Positions 19,461 to 27,134 of a stretch of DNA of 50,565 bases are shown in pieces (within the stretch, counting starts at the first letter, position 1; every line of letters begins with the position of its first letter). The stretch is from contig JAICGJ010000017.1 in NCBI GenBank assembly GCA_025923195.1, positions 1 to 50,565 on the forward strand, read 5' to 3'. The notes under the pieces are model-generated. The model saw nothing but the letters and a program-made list of their open reading frames with translations. It did no database searches and was not told where the DNA came from. The position numbers were made by a program, and so were the translations under genes. The stretch is from Chryseolinea sp. (lineage in GTDB: Bacteria > Bacteroidota > Bacteroidia > Cytophagales > Cyclobacteriaceae).

Positions 19461-20147
19461 ATGAACATACTGGTTGTTGAGGATGAACAAAAAGTTGCCG
19501 CATTTCTTAAGGCTGGTCTTGAGGAGCAGGGATATACTATCGACCTTGCTTACGACGGATACACCGGTGAAAAGTTGGTGTTAAACAATGAATACAATTT
19601 GATTCTATTGGACGTGATCATTCCAATAACGAATGGAATAGAACTTTGCAAGAGAATCAAAAGTTTGAAGCCCGAGATGCCCATATTGATGCTAACGGCA
19701 TTAGGCACGACCGAAGACAAGGTTACTGGATTTGATTCGGGTGCAGATGATTACCTGGTTAAGCCTTTTGAATTTAAAGAATTAATTGCCAGGATCAAGG
19801 CTTTGACAAAACGTTCACAACTTAAGCAGCAACCTCACCAAATGGCAACTGTTTTAATTGTCGCCGACCTTGAATTGGACATCGAGAAAAAAATAGCTGT
19901 CAGAGGCGAGAAGATAATTTCTTTAACGGCAAAAGAATTTTCGTTGCTTGAATTTTTGATGCGAAACAAAGGCCGGGTCCTATCCCGCCCAGAAATTGCA
20001 GAACATGTCTGGGATGTGACTTTTGATACCGGAACAAATGTGGTGGAGGTTTATGTCAATATTCTAAGAAAAAAAATAGATAAAGACTTTTCAAAAAAAT
20101 TGATACAAACCCGGATTGGTCTTGGATATGTAATTCAAGAATCATGA
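19461..20147 (+). CDS. OmpR-family response regulator transcription factor
   Basis: 228 residues. The receiver domain (1-115) has the acidic pair Glu7/Asp8, the phosphoacceptor Asp51 ('LILLDVIIP'), Thr79 and Lys101 ('DDYLVKPFEF'). A winged-helix DNA-binding domain (about 128-225) follows, with 'LTAKEFSLLEFLMRNKGRVL', 'EHVWDVTFDTGTNVVEVYVN' and 'IQTRIGLGYVIQ'. It is closest in feel to the CusR/RprY branch. It overlaps the kinase gene by ATGA. OmpR-type regulators bind direct repeats with 11-bp periodicity, which are present at 21521-21549 and further downstream. Confidence 0.96.
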   Translation: MNILVVEDEQKVAAFLKAGLEEQGYTIDLAYDGYTGEKLVLNNEYNLILLDVIIPITNGIELCKRIKSLKPEMPILMLTALGTTEDKVTGFDSGADDYLVKPFEFKELIARIKALTKRSQLKQQPHQMATVLIVADLELDIEKKIAVRGEKIISLTAKEFSLLEFLMRNKGRVLSRPEIAEHVWDVTFDTGTNVVEVYVNILRKKIDKDFSKKLIQTRIGLGYVIQES

Positions 20148-21526
20148 ACATTCGCACGAAGTTAACATTACGATTTATATTAATAGCTGCTATTATTTTC
20201 CTATTGTCGTCTATTCTTATTTACATTTTGTCTGCTGATTACCGAAGAGAAGACTTCTACAGCCGCCTACTTAACAAAGCGAACAATACCTCCAAACTTC
20301 TAATCGAAGTTGACGAAGTAGACGCTGCATTGTTGCGAAAGATAGAACAGGACAATCCTGTTGGCCTACCTAATGAAAAAATAATAATCTACAATTACAG
20401 GGATACCGTATTGTTTAGCACGGACGAAGCGAATGTTATTAGGGTTGACACCAATTTGCTTGACAAAATAAGACTGGAGGATGAAATACGGTACGTTCAA
20501 GACGAGTATGAAGTGTTGGGTTTCCTTTTCAAGGGTCAGTATGACCGATTTGTGGTCATCGCAGCAGCTACTGATACATTTGGTTTTAAAAGACTAAAGA
20601 ATCTTATTTTTATACTTTTTACAGTGTTTGCCATAAGTATTGTAATCGTGTCAATATCGGGTTGGTTTTACGCCGGCCGGGCTCTAAAACCTATTGCTTC
20701 GGTAGTGGATAGAGTCTCCGAAATTTCCATCACCAGCTTAAATTTAAGAGTGGACGAAGGTAACGGCAAAGACGAAATTGCCAGACTTGCGCAGACATTC
20801 AATAGCATGCTGTCGAGGTTGGAATCTTCTTTTATTGCGCAAAAAAACTTTATAGCCAATGCTTCCCACGAACTCAGAACCCCGCTCACAGCCATAACTG
20901 GACAGTTGGAAGTGACTTTGTTGAAGACGCGCTCGCCGGAAGAATACCAGCTTGTAATCCATTCTGTCTTAGAAGATATCAAGAATCTAAATGACCTCTC
21001 CAACCGCCTTTTGTTATTAGCACAAACAGCCTCTGGAGAAAAAAATAAGACCATGTCTCTTGTCAGGATAGATGAATTGCTTTGGCAAGTGAAAGAAGAC
21101 TTTTCAAAGCGCCATCCTGCATTTATTATAAATATTGACCTGGATGAAAATCTTGATGATGAGAAAAAGCTAACAATCAAAGGAGATGAGCAGTTAATAA
21201 GAATTGCGCTCTCCAATCTTATCGAAAATGGGTGCAAATATTCCTCAAATCAAACAACCAGCATTTACATTCGAGCATCAAAATTTGGGCAATTGATTGA
21301 ATTTAAGGATACGGGAATTGGCATTCCGCCCGAAGAGATTCGAAATATATTTGATCCTTTCTTCCGCGGAAGCAATACAAAGAACATCAAAGGCCACGGT
21401 ATCGGACTTTCAATGGTAAAAGGCATAGTAAAAATTCACGGCGGAAAAATTGATGTTGCATCCTCACAGAAATATGGGACATCTATCACCATCAGTCTGC
21501 CTATCATACCGGATTCAGAATTTTAA
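20144..21526 (+). CDS. Sensor histidine kinase, HAMP-HisKA-HATPase
   Basis: 460 residues, complete. Membrane helices are at about 9-30 and 152-174, flanking a 120-residue extracytoplasmic sensor region. HAMP follows (about 175-230), then HisKA with His242 in 'NFIANASHELRTPLTAITGQ'. The HATPase_c domain has the N box 'NLIENGCKYSSN', G1 'FKDTGIGIPPEEI' and G2 'GHGIGLSMVKGI'. The start codon overlaps the regulator's stop (ATGA at 20144-20147). The organisation matches CusS-like kinases, but the sensor region offers no metal-binding signature that I recognise, so the stimulus is open. Confidence 0.96.
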   Translation: MNIRTKLTLRFILIAAIIFLLSSILIYILSADYRREDFYSRLLNKANNTSKLLIEVDEVDAALLRKIEQDNPVGLPNEKIIIYNYRDTVLFSTDEANVIRVDTNLLDKIRLEDEIRYVQDEYEVLGFLFKGQYDRFVVIAAATDTFGFKRLKNLIFILFTVFAISIVIVSISGWFYAGRALKPIASVVDRVSEISITSLNLRVDEGNGKDEIARLAQTFNSMLSRLESSFIAQKNFIANASHELRTPLTAITGQLEVTLLKTRSPEEYQLVIHSVLEDIKNLNDLSNRLLLLAQTASGEKNKTMSLVRIDELLWQVKEDFSKRHPAFIINIDLDENLDDEKKLTIKGDEQLIRIALSNLIENGCKYSSNQTTSIYIRASKFGQLIEFKDTGIGIPPEEIRNIFDPFFRGSNTKNIKGHGIGLSMVKGIVKIHGGKIDVASSQKYGTSITISLPIIPDSEF

Positions 21527-21549
21527 TTCTGTTTTAATAACATTTTAAT
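21521..21549 (+). promoter_or_regulatory. Three TTTTAAT direct repeats, 11-bp period (cluster 1)
   Basis: Perfect TTTTAAT copies begin at 21521, 21532 and 21543, exactly 11 bp apart, with spacers of 4 bp. The first overlaps the kinase stop codon and the last ends 40 bp before the coiled-coil gene. The 11-bp helical spacing is the hallmark of OmpR/PhoB-family operators, so the adjacent response regulator is the obvious candidate. The position would place it over a -35 region, as for activators. Confidence 0.6.
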
Positions 21550-21589
21550 CCCCTCTTTAGAAGTCTTTGGTTACTTCATTGAATTTTCT

Positions 21590-22474
21590 ATGTCTAGCAC
21601 TAAACTCGAACCAAAACCGAATATTAGGGCAATACTTGCGATAGTTCTGTTTGCAGGAATGCTTTTTTATCTCCTTGTGACAGGGGTTATGCATGAGCGA
21701 CTCGAAAATGACCTATCCGAAGAAAGGCTAAGGTCCGAGTTGTTATTGTCCGAAAAATTATCGGAACAAAAGGAAAATATTCAATTGAAGGATCACATAA
21801 AACAGATTGCGGATAAATATGTACTTACAAATAATAGCCTGGAATCCACCCTGGAACAATTGGCACTCAGAGAAGTGGAGCTTAAAAGAACAAAATCACT
21901 ATCGTCCGAAGCATTAGAACGAAAACAAAAGGATCTAATAAAAACACTGCAAGAAAAGTTAGAAAGAGATTCGTTAAGTAATGAAACCAGACTGAATCAG
22001 GCACTGGCATACGCATCTTCATTGGAAAAAACAATTTCGGATGACTCAAGTGAGCGGTCGCAATACCTTCACGAAATAGAACGGCTAAGGCGGCCAAGCA
22101 TGACTGAGGTAAAGACTGAGGCATTAACAAAAAGTAATAAGCTAACATTTAAGGCTTCTAGGACTAAGACCATCAAAGTGAGTCTTGAGATTTCTAACCA
22201 AGTGGACGAATTATCGTATCAAATTATTAACCCCGGGGGAAACCAGTTATTGATCAATGAATGGAATTCTTCATTGGCCGTTGTCGACCATAATGGACAA
22301 ATGCCCGCCCGCTATTCCGTCGTCAATAACAAAATTCAACTCAACCCGAAAGAAATATTCAAGACGGTTGAATTGACCTACACTGCAACAAATAAACTCG
22401 CGCCTGGAATTTATAAGATCACATTGTTCAATCGACAGGAAATGATAGGGAATTGCCTTTTAAGATTGGAATAA
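21590..22474 (+). CDS. Membrane-anchored coiled-coil protein, function unknown
   Basis: 294 residues. There is a short cytoplasmic N-terminus and one membrane helix (about 12-31, 'AILAIVLFAGMLFYLLVTGV'). A long charged coiled coil follows (about 35-165) and then a small beta-rich C-terminal domain (about 180-294; 'RTKTIKVSLEISNQVDELSY', 'KTVELTYTATNKLAPGIYKI'). I do not recognise a named family. A decayed copy of the C-terminal domain is found at 22943-23134. The gene begins 63 bp after the two-component system and is preceded by the cluster 1 direct repeats, so it is probably a target, and possibly an accessory, of that system. Confidence 0.75.
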   Translation: MSSTKLEPKPNIRAILAIVLFAGMLFYLLVTGVMHERLENDLSEERLRSELLLSEKLSEQKENIQLKDHIKQIADKYVLTNNSLESTLEQLALREVELKRTKSLSSEALERKQKDLIKTLQEKLERDSLSNETRLNQALAYASSLEKTISDDSSERSQYLHEIERLRRPSMTEVKTEALTKSNKLTFKASRTKTIKVSLEISNQVDELSYQIINPGGNQLLINEWNSSLAVVDHNGQMPARYSVVNNKIQLNPKEIFKTVELTYTATNKLAPGIYKITLFNRQEMIGNCLLRLE

Positions 22475-22540
22475 CTTAAATCTCAATGACAGCGGTGTCT
22501 TATTACGTGCTTTAAATGTTCATGCAAAAATAGAAACCAA

Positions 22541-22651
22541 GTGAAGCTAAGAACAACCAAACAAAGAAGAAGGGAAGCAATAGGCAACACCATCATATTT
22601 GTGATCGCATTCTTTCTACTTTTATGGATGTTATACAATAGTTTTATATGA
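22541..22651 (+). CDS. Possible 36-residue single-span membrane protein
   Basis: A GTG-started frame of 36 codons. The N-terminus is strongly basic (KLRTTKQRRRE), followed by one hydrophobic helix ('IIFVIAFFLLLWML') and a short tail (YNSFI). Positive-inside charge and an aromatic belt make it look like a genuine small membrane protein. It lies 66 bp after the coiled-coil gene and ends just before the second direct-repeat cluster. There is no in-frame ATG and only a weak ribosome site, so the call is tentative. Confidence 0.4.
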   Translation: MKLRTTKQRRREAIGNTIIFVIAFFLLLWMLYNSFI

Positions 22652-22657
22652 TCTTAT

Positions 22658-22675
22658 TTTTAATGCCATTTTAAT
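22658..22675 (+). promoter_or_regulatory. Two TTTTAAT direct repeats, 11-bp period (cluster 2)
   Basis: Perfect TTTTAAT copies begin at 22658 and 22669, 11 bp apart, and the second is followed by C and a pyrimidine-rich tract as in cluster 1. No protein gene starts downstream before the strong terminator at 22768-22801. If it is an active promoter region, it would drive a short untranslated RNA. Confidence 0.5.
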
Positions 22676-22701
22676 CTCTCCTTAAGGTAATATTTATTTT
22701 G

Positions 22702-22801
22702 ATACTTTAACTTCGGAAATAAATAAGCTGTTCCCATTTACAGGTTGAGGAATTCAAACTTGTTTACAGCCCATCATCTTAGAGTTGATGGGCTTTTTTT
22801 A
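22702..22801 (+). ncRNA. Candidate small RNA ending in intrinsic terminator
   Basis: Between direct-repeat cluster 2 and a strong rho-independent terminator there is about 100 bp with no credible reading frame. The arrangement regulator site, short non-coding stretch and terminator is what a regulated small RNA gene looks like. The 5' end is a guess based on a -7-like TTTTG around 22698-22701. It could instead be the leader of a lost gene. Confidence 0.35.
22768..22801 (+). terminator. Strong rho-independent terminator
   Basis: A perfect 9-bp stem (agcccatca / tgatgggct) with a 9-nt loop is directly followed by eight T residues. It stands apart from any protein gene's end: the nearest upstream stop is at 22651. 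Confidence 0.88.
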
Positions 22802-22818
22802 TATGGCGAGTTATTTCA

Positions 22819-22847
22819 TTTTAACTGAAAATTAATCTCCCATTAAT
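22819..22847 (+). promoter_or_regulatory. Three TTAAT-like direct repeats, 11-bp period (cluster 3)
   Basis: TTAAC at 22821, TTAAT at 22832 and TTAAT at 22843 keep the exact 11-bp period of clusters 1 and 2, with a more degenerate flank (TTTTAAC, AATTAAT, CATTAAT). They lie just after the terminator at 22801 and ahead of a decayed coding remnant, consistent with a third former target of the same regulator. Confidence 0.45.
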
Positions 22848-22942
22848 GCCTTTCTTATTCCATCATCGTTCTTTTGAACATAGGTTTCTACGGAAACTTT
22901 TGAGCAGTAAAGCAATTGCAATTGTGCAAGCATCCATTTTTG

Positions 22943-23134
22943 TCGGTCTTTTGGGATGGACCAGCGGAACCAGTTATATCGCTCCTTCTGAAAGATAAGA
23001 ACAAAGGCAATAAACTTCAAAAGGTGGAAATGACATTTACTCTTAATGATAAATTGAAAACGGGTGTCTATACGGCATAAATCTTAAAAGTGAACCTACT
23101 GAGTAGGGAAGTTTGAACATCAAACTTAAAATAG
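22943..23134 (+). pseudogene. Decayed paralogue of the coiled-coil protein C-terminus
   Basis: The frame through 23015 reads KDKNKGNKLQKVEMTFTLND followed by KLKTGVYTA. This aligns with KTVELTYTATNKLAPGIYKI of the 21590-22474 protein. In-frame stops at 23078, 23114 and 23132 interrupt the part matching the final 'NRQEMIGNCLLRLE'. No N-terminal membrane helix or coil is left upstream. The similarity is short but ordered and ends where the intact gene ends, and a terminator follows. I infer a dead tandem copy. A chance match is possible. Confidence 0.5.
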
Positions 23135-23155
23135 GGTAACCTACATTTTTAAGTA

Positions 23156-23189
23156 AGCCAATCTTGGAATATAGATTGGCTTCTATTTT
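23156..23189 (+). terminator. Rho-independent terminator after the remnant
   Basis: A perfect 8-bp stem (agccaatc / gattggct) with a 10-nt loop is followed by a T-rich tract (tctattttc). It would end transcription from cluster 3 and lies before the receiver gene. Confidence 0.7.
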
Positions 23190-23208
23190 CTATCAAAAAT
23201 GTAATGTG

Positions 23209-23598
23209 ATGATTTCGAAAATAAAATATTGCCTTTTAGTTGAAGATGACCCGGAGGATCGAGAATTCTTTATTGATGCTTTGCATAGTATTTCTTCTAC
23301 CACCGGTTGTTATGCTGTAGCAAACGGAGAAGAAGCTTTGTTTACTCTAGCTCAGGAGGATTTCACTCCCGATTATATTTTCACAGACATAAATATGCCA
23401 CGAATGGGCGGCCTCGAATTCATCAAAATTCTTAAAGGGATAAAAAAATTTCAAGACATCCCCGTCATAATTTACTCGTCAGAATATTCCGAAGGTCAAA
23501 TTCAAAAAGTAAAAGGTCTAGGTGCTTTAGCGTTTTATTCTAAAACCAGAATGGGAGCCTTAAAGGAAATCTTAAAAAAATATTTTCAAGAATCCTAA
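23209..23598 (+). CDS. Single-domain response regulator (CheY-like)
   Basis: 129 residues from the ATG at 23209. A longer frame from a TTG at 23164 would begin inside the upstream terminator hairpin and is rejected. It is a stand-alone receiver domain with the acidic cluster Glu12-Asp13-Asp14, phosphoacceptor Asp60 ('YIFTDINMPRMGG'), Ser in 'PVIIYSSEY' and Lys in 'AFYSKT'. The 'DDPEDREFF' start is typical of the Rcp1-like receivers common in Cytophagales. It has no output domain, so it likely relays phosphate or acts by protein binding. It is close to, but separately terminated from, the upstream two-component locus. Confidence 0.9.
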   Translation: MISKIKYCLLVEDDPEDREFFIDALHSISSTTGCYAVANGEEALFTLAQEDFTPDYIFTDINMPRMGGLEFIKILKGIKKFQDIPVIIYSSEYSEGQIQKVKGLGALAFYSKTRMGALKEILKKYFQES

Positions 23599-24252
23599 CA
23601 GAGACTTAACCTCAACTTTAATATGCTAATAGTAATTGTTGGCTGAAGATTTCTTTGCTACTTCAGTCACCTGCAGCTCCAGTAATTAGTGGCTACATGA
23701 ATACACTTTCAGCATTTCCAGGAGATTCATTAGAACTTTATCTTAATTCAGTAAGTCTAATTCATTCGACGCAGCCGACATGACTTGTCGGGCACATGAT
23801 GTATTCAAGTTCAAATACCTTTGTTCCCACAATCACACTAACACATTAGGCCGGGTTAGAAAGGGTTTTGGAGATAGATTGATTAAGAAAATAAGGGTTC
23901 CTCGATTATTGAGTGGTGTGTACCTATTGGAGAACAAATAACATGATTGCAAAATCACTACAATGATAATGCGTTCTCCAACTATATAAGCATGGCAACT
24001 GATACCTCATTTTAGATTCAAAATCTGTCCGTTACGAACCAATTTCGATTTCGAGGGATTGAGAAGGCTAAAGTACCTGGATTTAGAATTGTTCGCCTCG
24101 CAGGCCGCTGGCAAGTACCAGTGGGGTGTAGGGTTGTTGGTGAAGCAAGCACTTTTGCCCAACGTTAAATATCAAAACAACGCCGTGATTCGCTCCGAAG
24201 TTTAAATAACATCTATATTGCTCATAAGAACATTCAACTTCTTCCAGGATTA
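23599..24252. other. Long intergenic region with one possible gene remnant
   Basis: About 650 AT-rich bases. One stop-free frame at 23990-24205 (72 codons, no start codon) ends in LLPNVKYQNNAVIRSEV. It could be the 3' remnant of a lost gene, but I do not recognise it. A small stem (ctgaag / cttcag) near 23644-23667 lacks a T-run. Nothing else is supported. Confidence 0.4.
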
Positions 24253-25659
24253 ATGTCGATTAAAAGTACCGACCTCATTCGAACATTGGGCCTCAAACTA
24301 GCAATTGTCGTAGTCATAGGAAATATTTTGGGATCTGGTGTTTACAAAAAAGTAGCGCCCATGGCGGCTGAAGTCGATTCGGCAGCATTGGTTCTCTTTT
24401 GCTGGATCCTTGGTGGAATAGTTACTTTAATTGGTGCGTTGTGCAGCGCCGAGTTGGCGGGAATGCTGGCCGATACCGGTGGCGAATTTGTGTATTTCAA
24501 AAAAATCTACAATCGTTTCTTTGCCTTTCTGTATGGCTGGTCATGCTTTACGGCCATTAAAACAACAACAACGTCAGCGCTGGCTTATGTGTTCGCTCAA
24601 TCGATTCATGCGATTACGCCTCTGCCAGAATTAGTTTCATCACTAGCTGATGTAAGCATCTTCGGAATATTTTATCCCTTTGCTGGCTTCAATGTTAAGG
24701 CTACTGCAATATTAACGATTGTCTTGCTTACATTTTTTAACACCAGAGGCATACGAATAGGAGTCGGCTTTAGCTCTGCATTACTAGGGATGGTAGTCGG
24801 CGGTATATTACTTATAGTAATCTTTGGCTTGTCGAGCCATGAGGCAAACGCATCAGCAGTGATCAATGATTTCGGGACATCGCCTTTTCAACTAAGTGCT
24901 GTTTTCACAGCTATGTTGTCTGCCTTTTGGGCTTATGAGGGTTGGAATTCCGTAGGGTTTGTCGCAGGTGAAATCAAGGATCCCAATCGAAATGTTCCCT
25001 TAAGCCTTACCATCGGTGTCCTTGTGGTTATAGCTCTATATCTACTAGCCAATACCACCTATCTCTCTCTGCTTTCAATACCGGAACTAAAATCTATTTT
25101 TCAGGCTGAAAATCAAATTGCTGCTGTGGAGGCTGTTCGTGTTTTCGGGGGGTCGGTCGGAGCGTTGGTTATTTCGATTCTGATCCTGATCACCACACTG
25201 GGCTGCCTTCATGCGAGCATCATTAGCAATCCAAGGATTTATTATGCTATGGCAAAAGAAGGACTATTTTTTTTGGAATCAGCACGAGTGAACAAATTCA
25301 ACGTTCCGGCTAGAGCGCTTTGGTTTCATGGCATCTGGGCTTCGCTGCTAATCCTTTCCGGTACTTTCGATCAACTTACTGAAATGATGATTTTTGCAGC
25401 TTTCATTTTTTATGGAGCTAGCGCGTTGGGTGTAATCGTTTTACGTAGGCGAATGCCGGAATCGCATCGTCCCTATAAAGTGTGGGGATATCCGATTCTT
25501 CCTGGATTGTTTGTACTTTTTTGTGCTGTTCTAATTGTCAATACAATAATATCCAGGCCTCGTGAAGCCGGGATTGGTATCGTGCTTATTCTCATCGGCG
25601 TACCTTTTTATTTTTATTTTGTCCGCAGGTCAGGTCTGTCTGCGTCAGCGCGTAAGTAA
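24253..25659 (+). CDS. APC family amino acid permease
   Basis: 468 residues with about twelve membrane helices. Helix 1 carries the APC substrate/sodium-site motif 'VVVIGNILGSGVYKKVAP', and helix 6 has 'FWAYEGWNSVGFVAGEIKDP', the classic unwound-helix region of LAT/APC-type exchangers. The conserved 'NPRIYYAMAKEGLFF' and the C-terminal 'RRRMPESHRPYKVWGYPILP' confirm the family. It resembles L-type or serine/threonine exchangers more than GABA permeases. Substrate is not decided. The last 15 bp overlap the convergent SDR gene. Confidence 0.93.
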   Translation: MSIKSTDLIRTLGLKLAIVVVIGNILGSGVYKKVAPMAAEVDSAALVLFCWILGGIVTLIGALCSAELAGMLADTGGEFVYFKKIYNRFFAFLYGWSCFTAIKTTTTSALAYVFAQSIHAITPLPELVSSLADVSIFGIFYPFAGFNVKATAILTIVLLTFFNTRGIRIGVGFSSALLGMVVGGILLIVIFGLSSHEANASAVINDFGTSPFQLSAVFTAMLSAFWAYEGWNSVGFVAGEIKDPNRNVPLSLTIGVLVVIALYLLANTTYLSLLSIPELKSIFQAENQIAAVEAVRVFGGSVGALVISILILITTLGCLHASIISNPRIYYAMAKEGLFFLESARVNKFNVPARALWFHGIWASLLILSGTFDQLTEMMIFAAFIFYGASALGVIVLRRRMPESHRPYKVWGYPILPGLFVLFCAVLIVNTIISRPREAGIGIVLILIGVPFYFYFVRRSGLSASARK

Positions 25660-26445
25660 TCCGGCATCGATAACGAATTGTGTGCCGGTGATAAAGCGTG
25701 CCGCATCGGATGCAAGATACACAACGGCCCGGGCAACATCTTCGGCTTCAATCCAGGGGACAGCGAGCAGATTGCCAGCCGATTGCTCGGCAATCTCTTT
25801 TGTGGTCCTTCCCTCCAATAGGGCCAGACCGTCGTTCATGGGAGTATTGACCCCCGTAGGGTGGATTGAATTTACACGAATGGAATAGGGAGCCAGTTCA
25901 ATCGCCCATGATTTTGTTAACCCGACTAAGCCCCACTTGGAAGCAGCATAGTGACTCAGCCTGTTCATGCCACGCAAACCGGCAATAGAAGAATTATTAA
26001 TGATCACACCCGAACGCTGTTGGATCATACCTGGTATGATGTGACGCGCCGTGAGCCATGCACCTTTCAGGTTGATGTCAAGCATAGCATCCCATTCGTC
26101 TTCTTTAAGCTCATGAGCAAGACCATAAGCGCAAATGCCCGCGTTGTTAAAAAGAATATCGATCGTATTTAATTCTCTATGGGTTTCTTCAACAGCTGAC
26201 TTTACTTCATGATCGTTACGCACGTCCCCGCGGTAAATCAAACAGGAGACACCAATCGCTTCTACGGATTTTTTCAACGACTCCAGGTCATCTTCCGAAC
26301 CCAGCGCGTAGCCCGGATAGTTCAATGGTCTGGCAATATCAAATGCGGCAATATGCACGCCTTCTTTCGCCCGCGCTAGAGATGTTTCCCTTCCCTGACC
26401 GTGGGCAGCTCCGGTAATAAAAGCAACTTTATTGTTCAGCGACAT
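25645..26445 (-). CDS. Short-chain dehydrogenase/reductase, mycofactocin-type-like SDR
   Basis: 266 residues, Rossmann fold. The nucleotide-binding motif is 'TGAAHGQGR' (residues 11-19). Asp36 at the end of strand 2 favours NAD over NADP. NNAG is at 100-103 and the catalytic residues are Ser152/153, Tyr166 and Lys170 ('YAASK'). The GAAHGQGR motif and the insert after strand 2 (about 40-55) are shared with the carveol-dehydrogenase / mycofactocin-coupled SDR group. That cofactor is not expected in Bacteroidota, so free NAD is assumed. Substrate unknown. It is in a possible operon with the CMD protein upstream (162-bp gap), and overlaps the permease tail to tail. Confidence 0.9.
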   Translation of the reverse strand: MSLNNKVAFITGAAHGQGRETSLARAKEGVHIAAFDIARPLNYPGYALGSEDDLESLKKSVEAIGVSCLIYRGDVRNDHEVKSAVEETHRELNTIDILFNNAGICAYGLAHELKEDEWDAMLDINLKGAWLTARHIIPGMIQQRSGVIINNSSIAGLRGMNRLSHYAASKWGLVGLTKSWAIELAPYSIRVNSIHPTGVNTPMNDGLALLEGRTTKEIAEQSAGNLLAVPWIEAEDVARAVVYLASDAARFITGTQFVIDAGLLTR

Positions 26446-26606
26446 GATTTCGAATATTGAAAGTTATAAAGGTCAAGGTTCACACATATAAACGCAAAGG
26501 AAACAATGCAAAGATCGCCGGTGTCCTGACGTTTGATGGCTTTCGGACCGGGCTGCGTGGCACTGAGCGAACTATTCAACTCCCCATGTACGCTCACTGC
26601 TGATAA

Positions 26607-27134
26607 TCATTTCTCCATGAAAGGATGAAGGTACTCATCAATTTCTGTCTGAATCACATTGTTAAAAATATTCGTCGCAATCATGATACCGGCGAAAGCA
26701 GTGAGGACAACGATTTCCTTGTCGGAAAATCGCTCGTGCATAGGTCGGTAAATTTCATCTGAAATTTTCCCTTGCTTAAGGGTTATCGCAGCGCCAAAAT
26801 CAAGAACTTGCTGCTCTTCACCGGTCAGTTCCAAAGCTTCGGGTGACTCACCTGATTCAATAATAATTTTCCGAAAGTACGTGCTGCACAACGGGCAATC
26901 GGATGCTTCGGATATCGACCATGCAAAGAGCGGAGACAACCGGCTTCCTAAAATACTCTTAACCTCTTCATAAAGAGGATACCATTCCATATACGCATTA
27001 AAAGCCGTGAGTGAATGACCCAGCGTGGCTTTCATGTTCGTAATCCGGGCGTTGAACTGGTCCTTATGATGTTGGTACGAAATCTTTACGCTAGACGCTG
27101 TTTGTTCGGGGGGTAAAGGATTTATGCGTGGCAT
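26607..27134 (-). CDS. Carboxymuconolactone decarboxylase/AhpD-like protein
   Basis: 175 residues, all-helical AhpD-like fold. The redox motif CPLC is at 80-83 within 'SEASDCPLCSTYFRKI'. In canonical AhpD proteins the second Cys is followed after three residues by His; here that place is Phe87, so proton relay may differ. The later 'LTGEEQQVLDFGAAIT' and 'EIVVLTAFAGIMIATNIFNN' match the family's second half. It is likely a peroxidase or disulphide reductase-like oxidative-stress protein. It lies upstream of the SDR gene on the same strand. Confidence 0.85.
   Translation of the reverse strand: MPRINPLPPEQTASSVKISYQHHKDQFNARITNMKATLGHSLTAFNAYMEWYPLYEEVKSILGSRLSPLFAWSISEASDCPLCSTYFRKIIIESGESPEALELTGEEQQVLDFGAAITLKQGKISDEIYRPMHERFSDKEIVVLTAFAGIMIATNIFNNVIQTEIDEYLHPFMEK

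Noticed and set aside
22832-23020. Minus frame of 62 codons
   Set aside because: The plus strand of this interval carries the better-supported decayed paralogue; the minus frame has no recognisable features.
23164-23208. Extended N-terminus of the receiver protein from TTG
   Set aside because: The extension starts inside a terminator hairpin and adds residues not seen in receiver domains; ATG at 23209 preferred.
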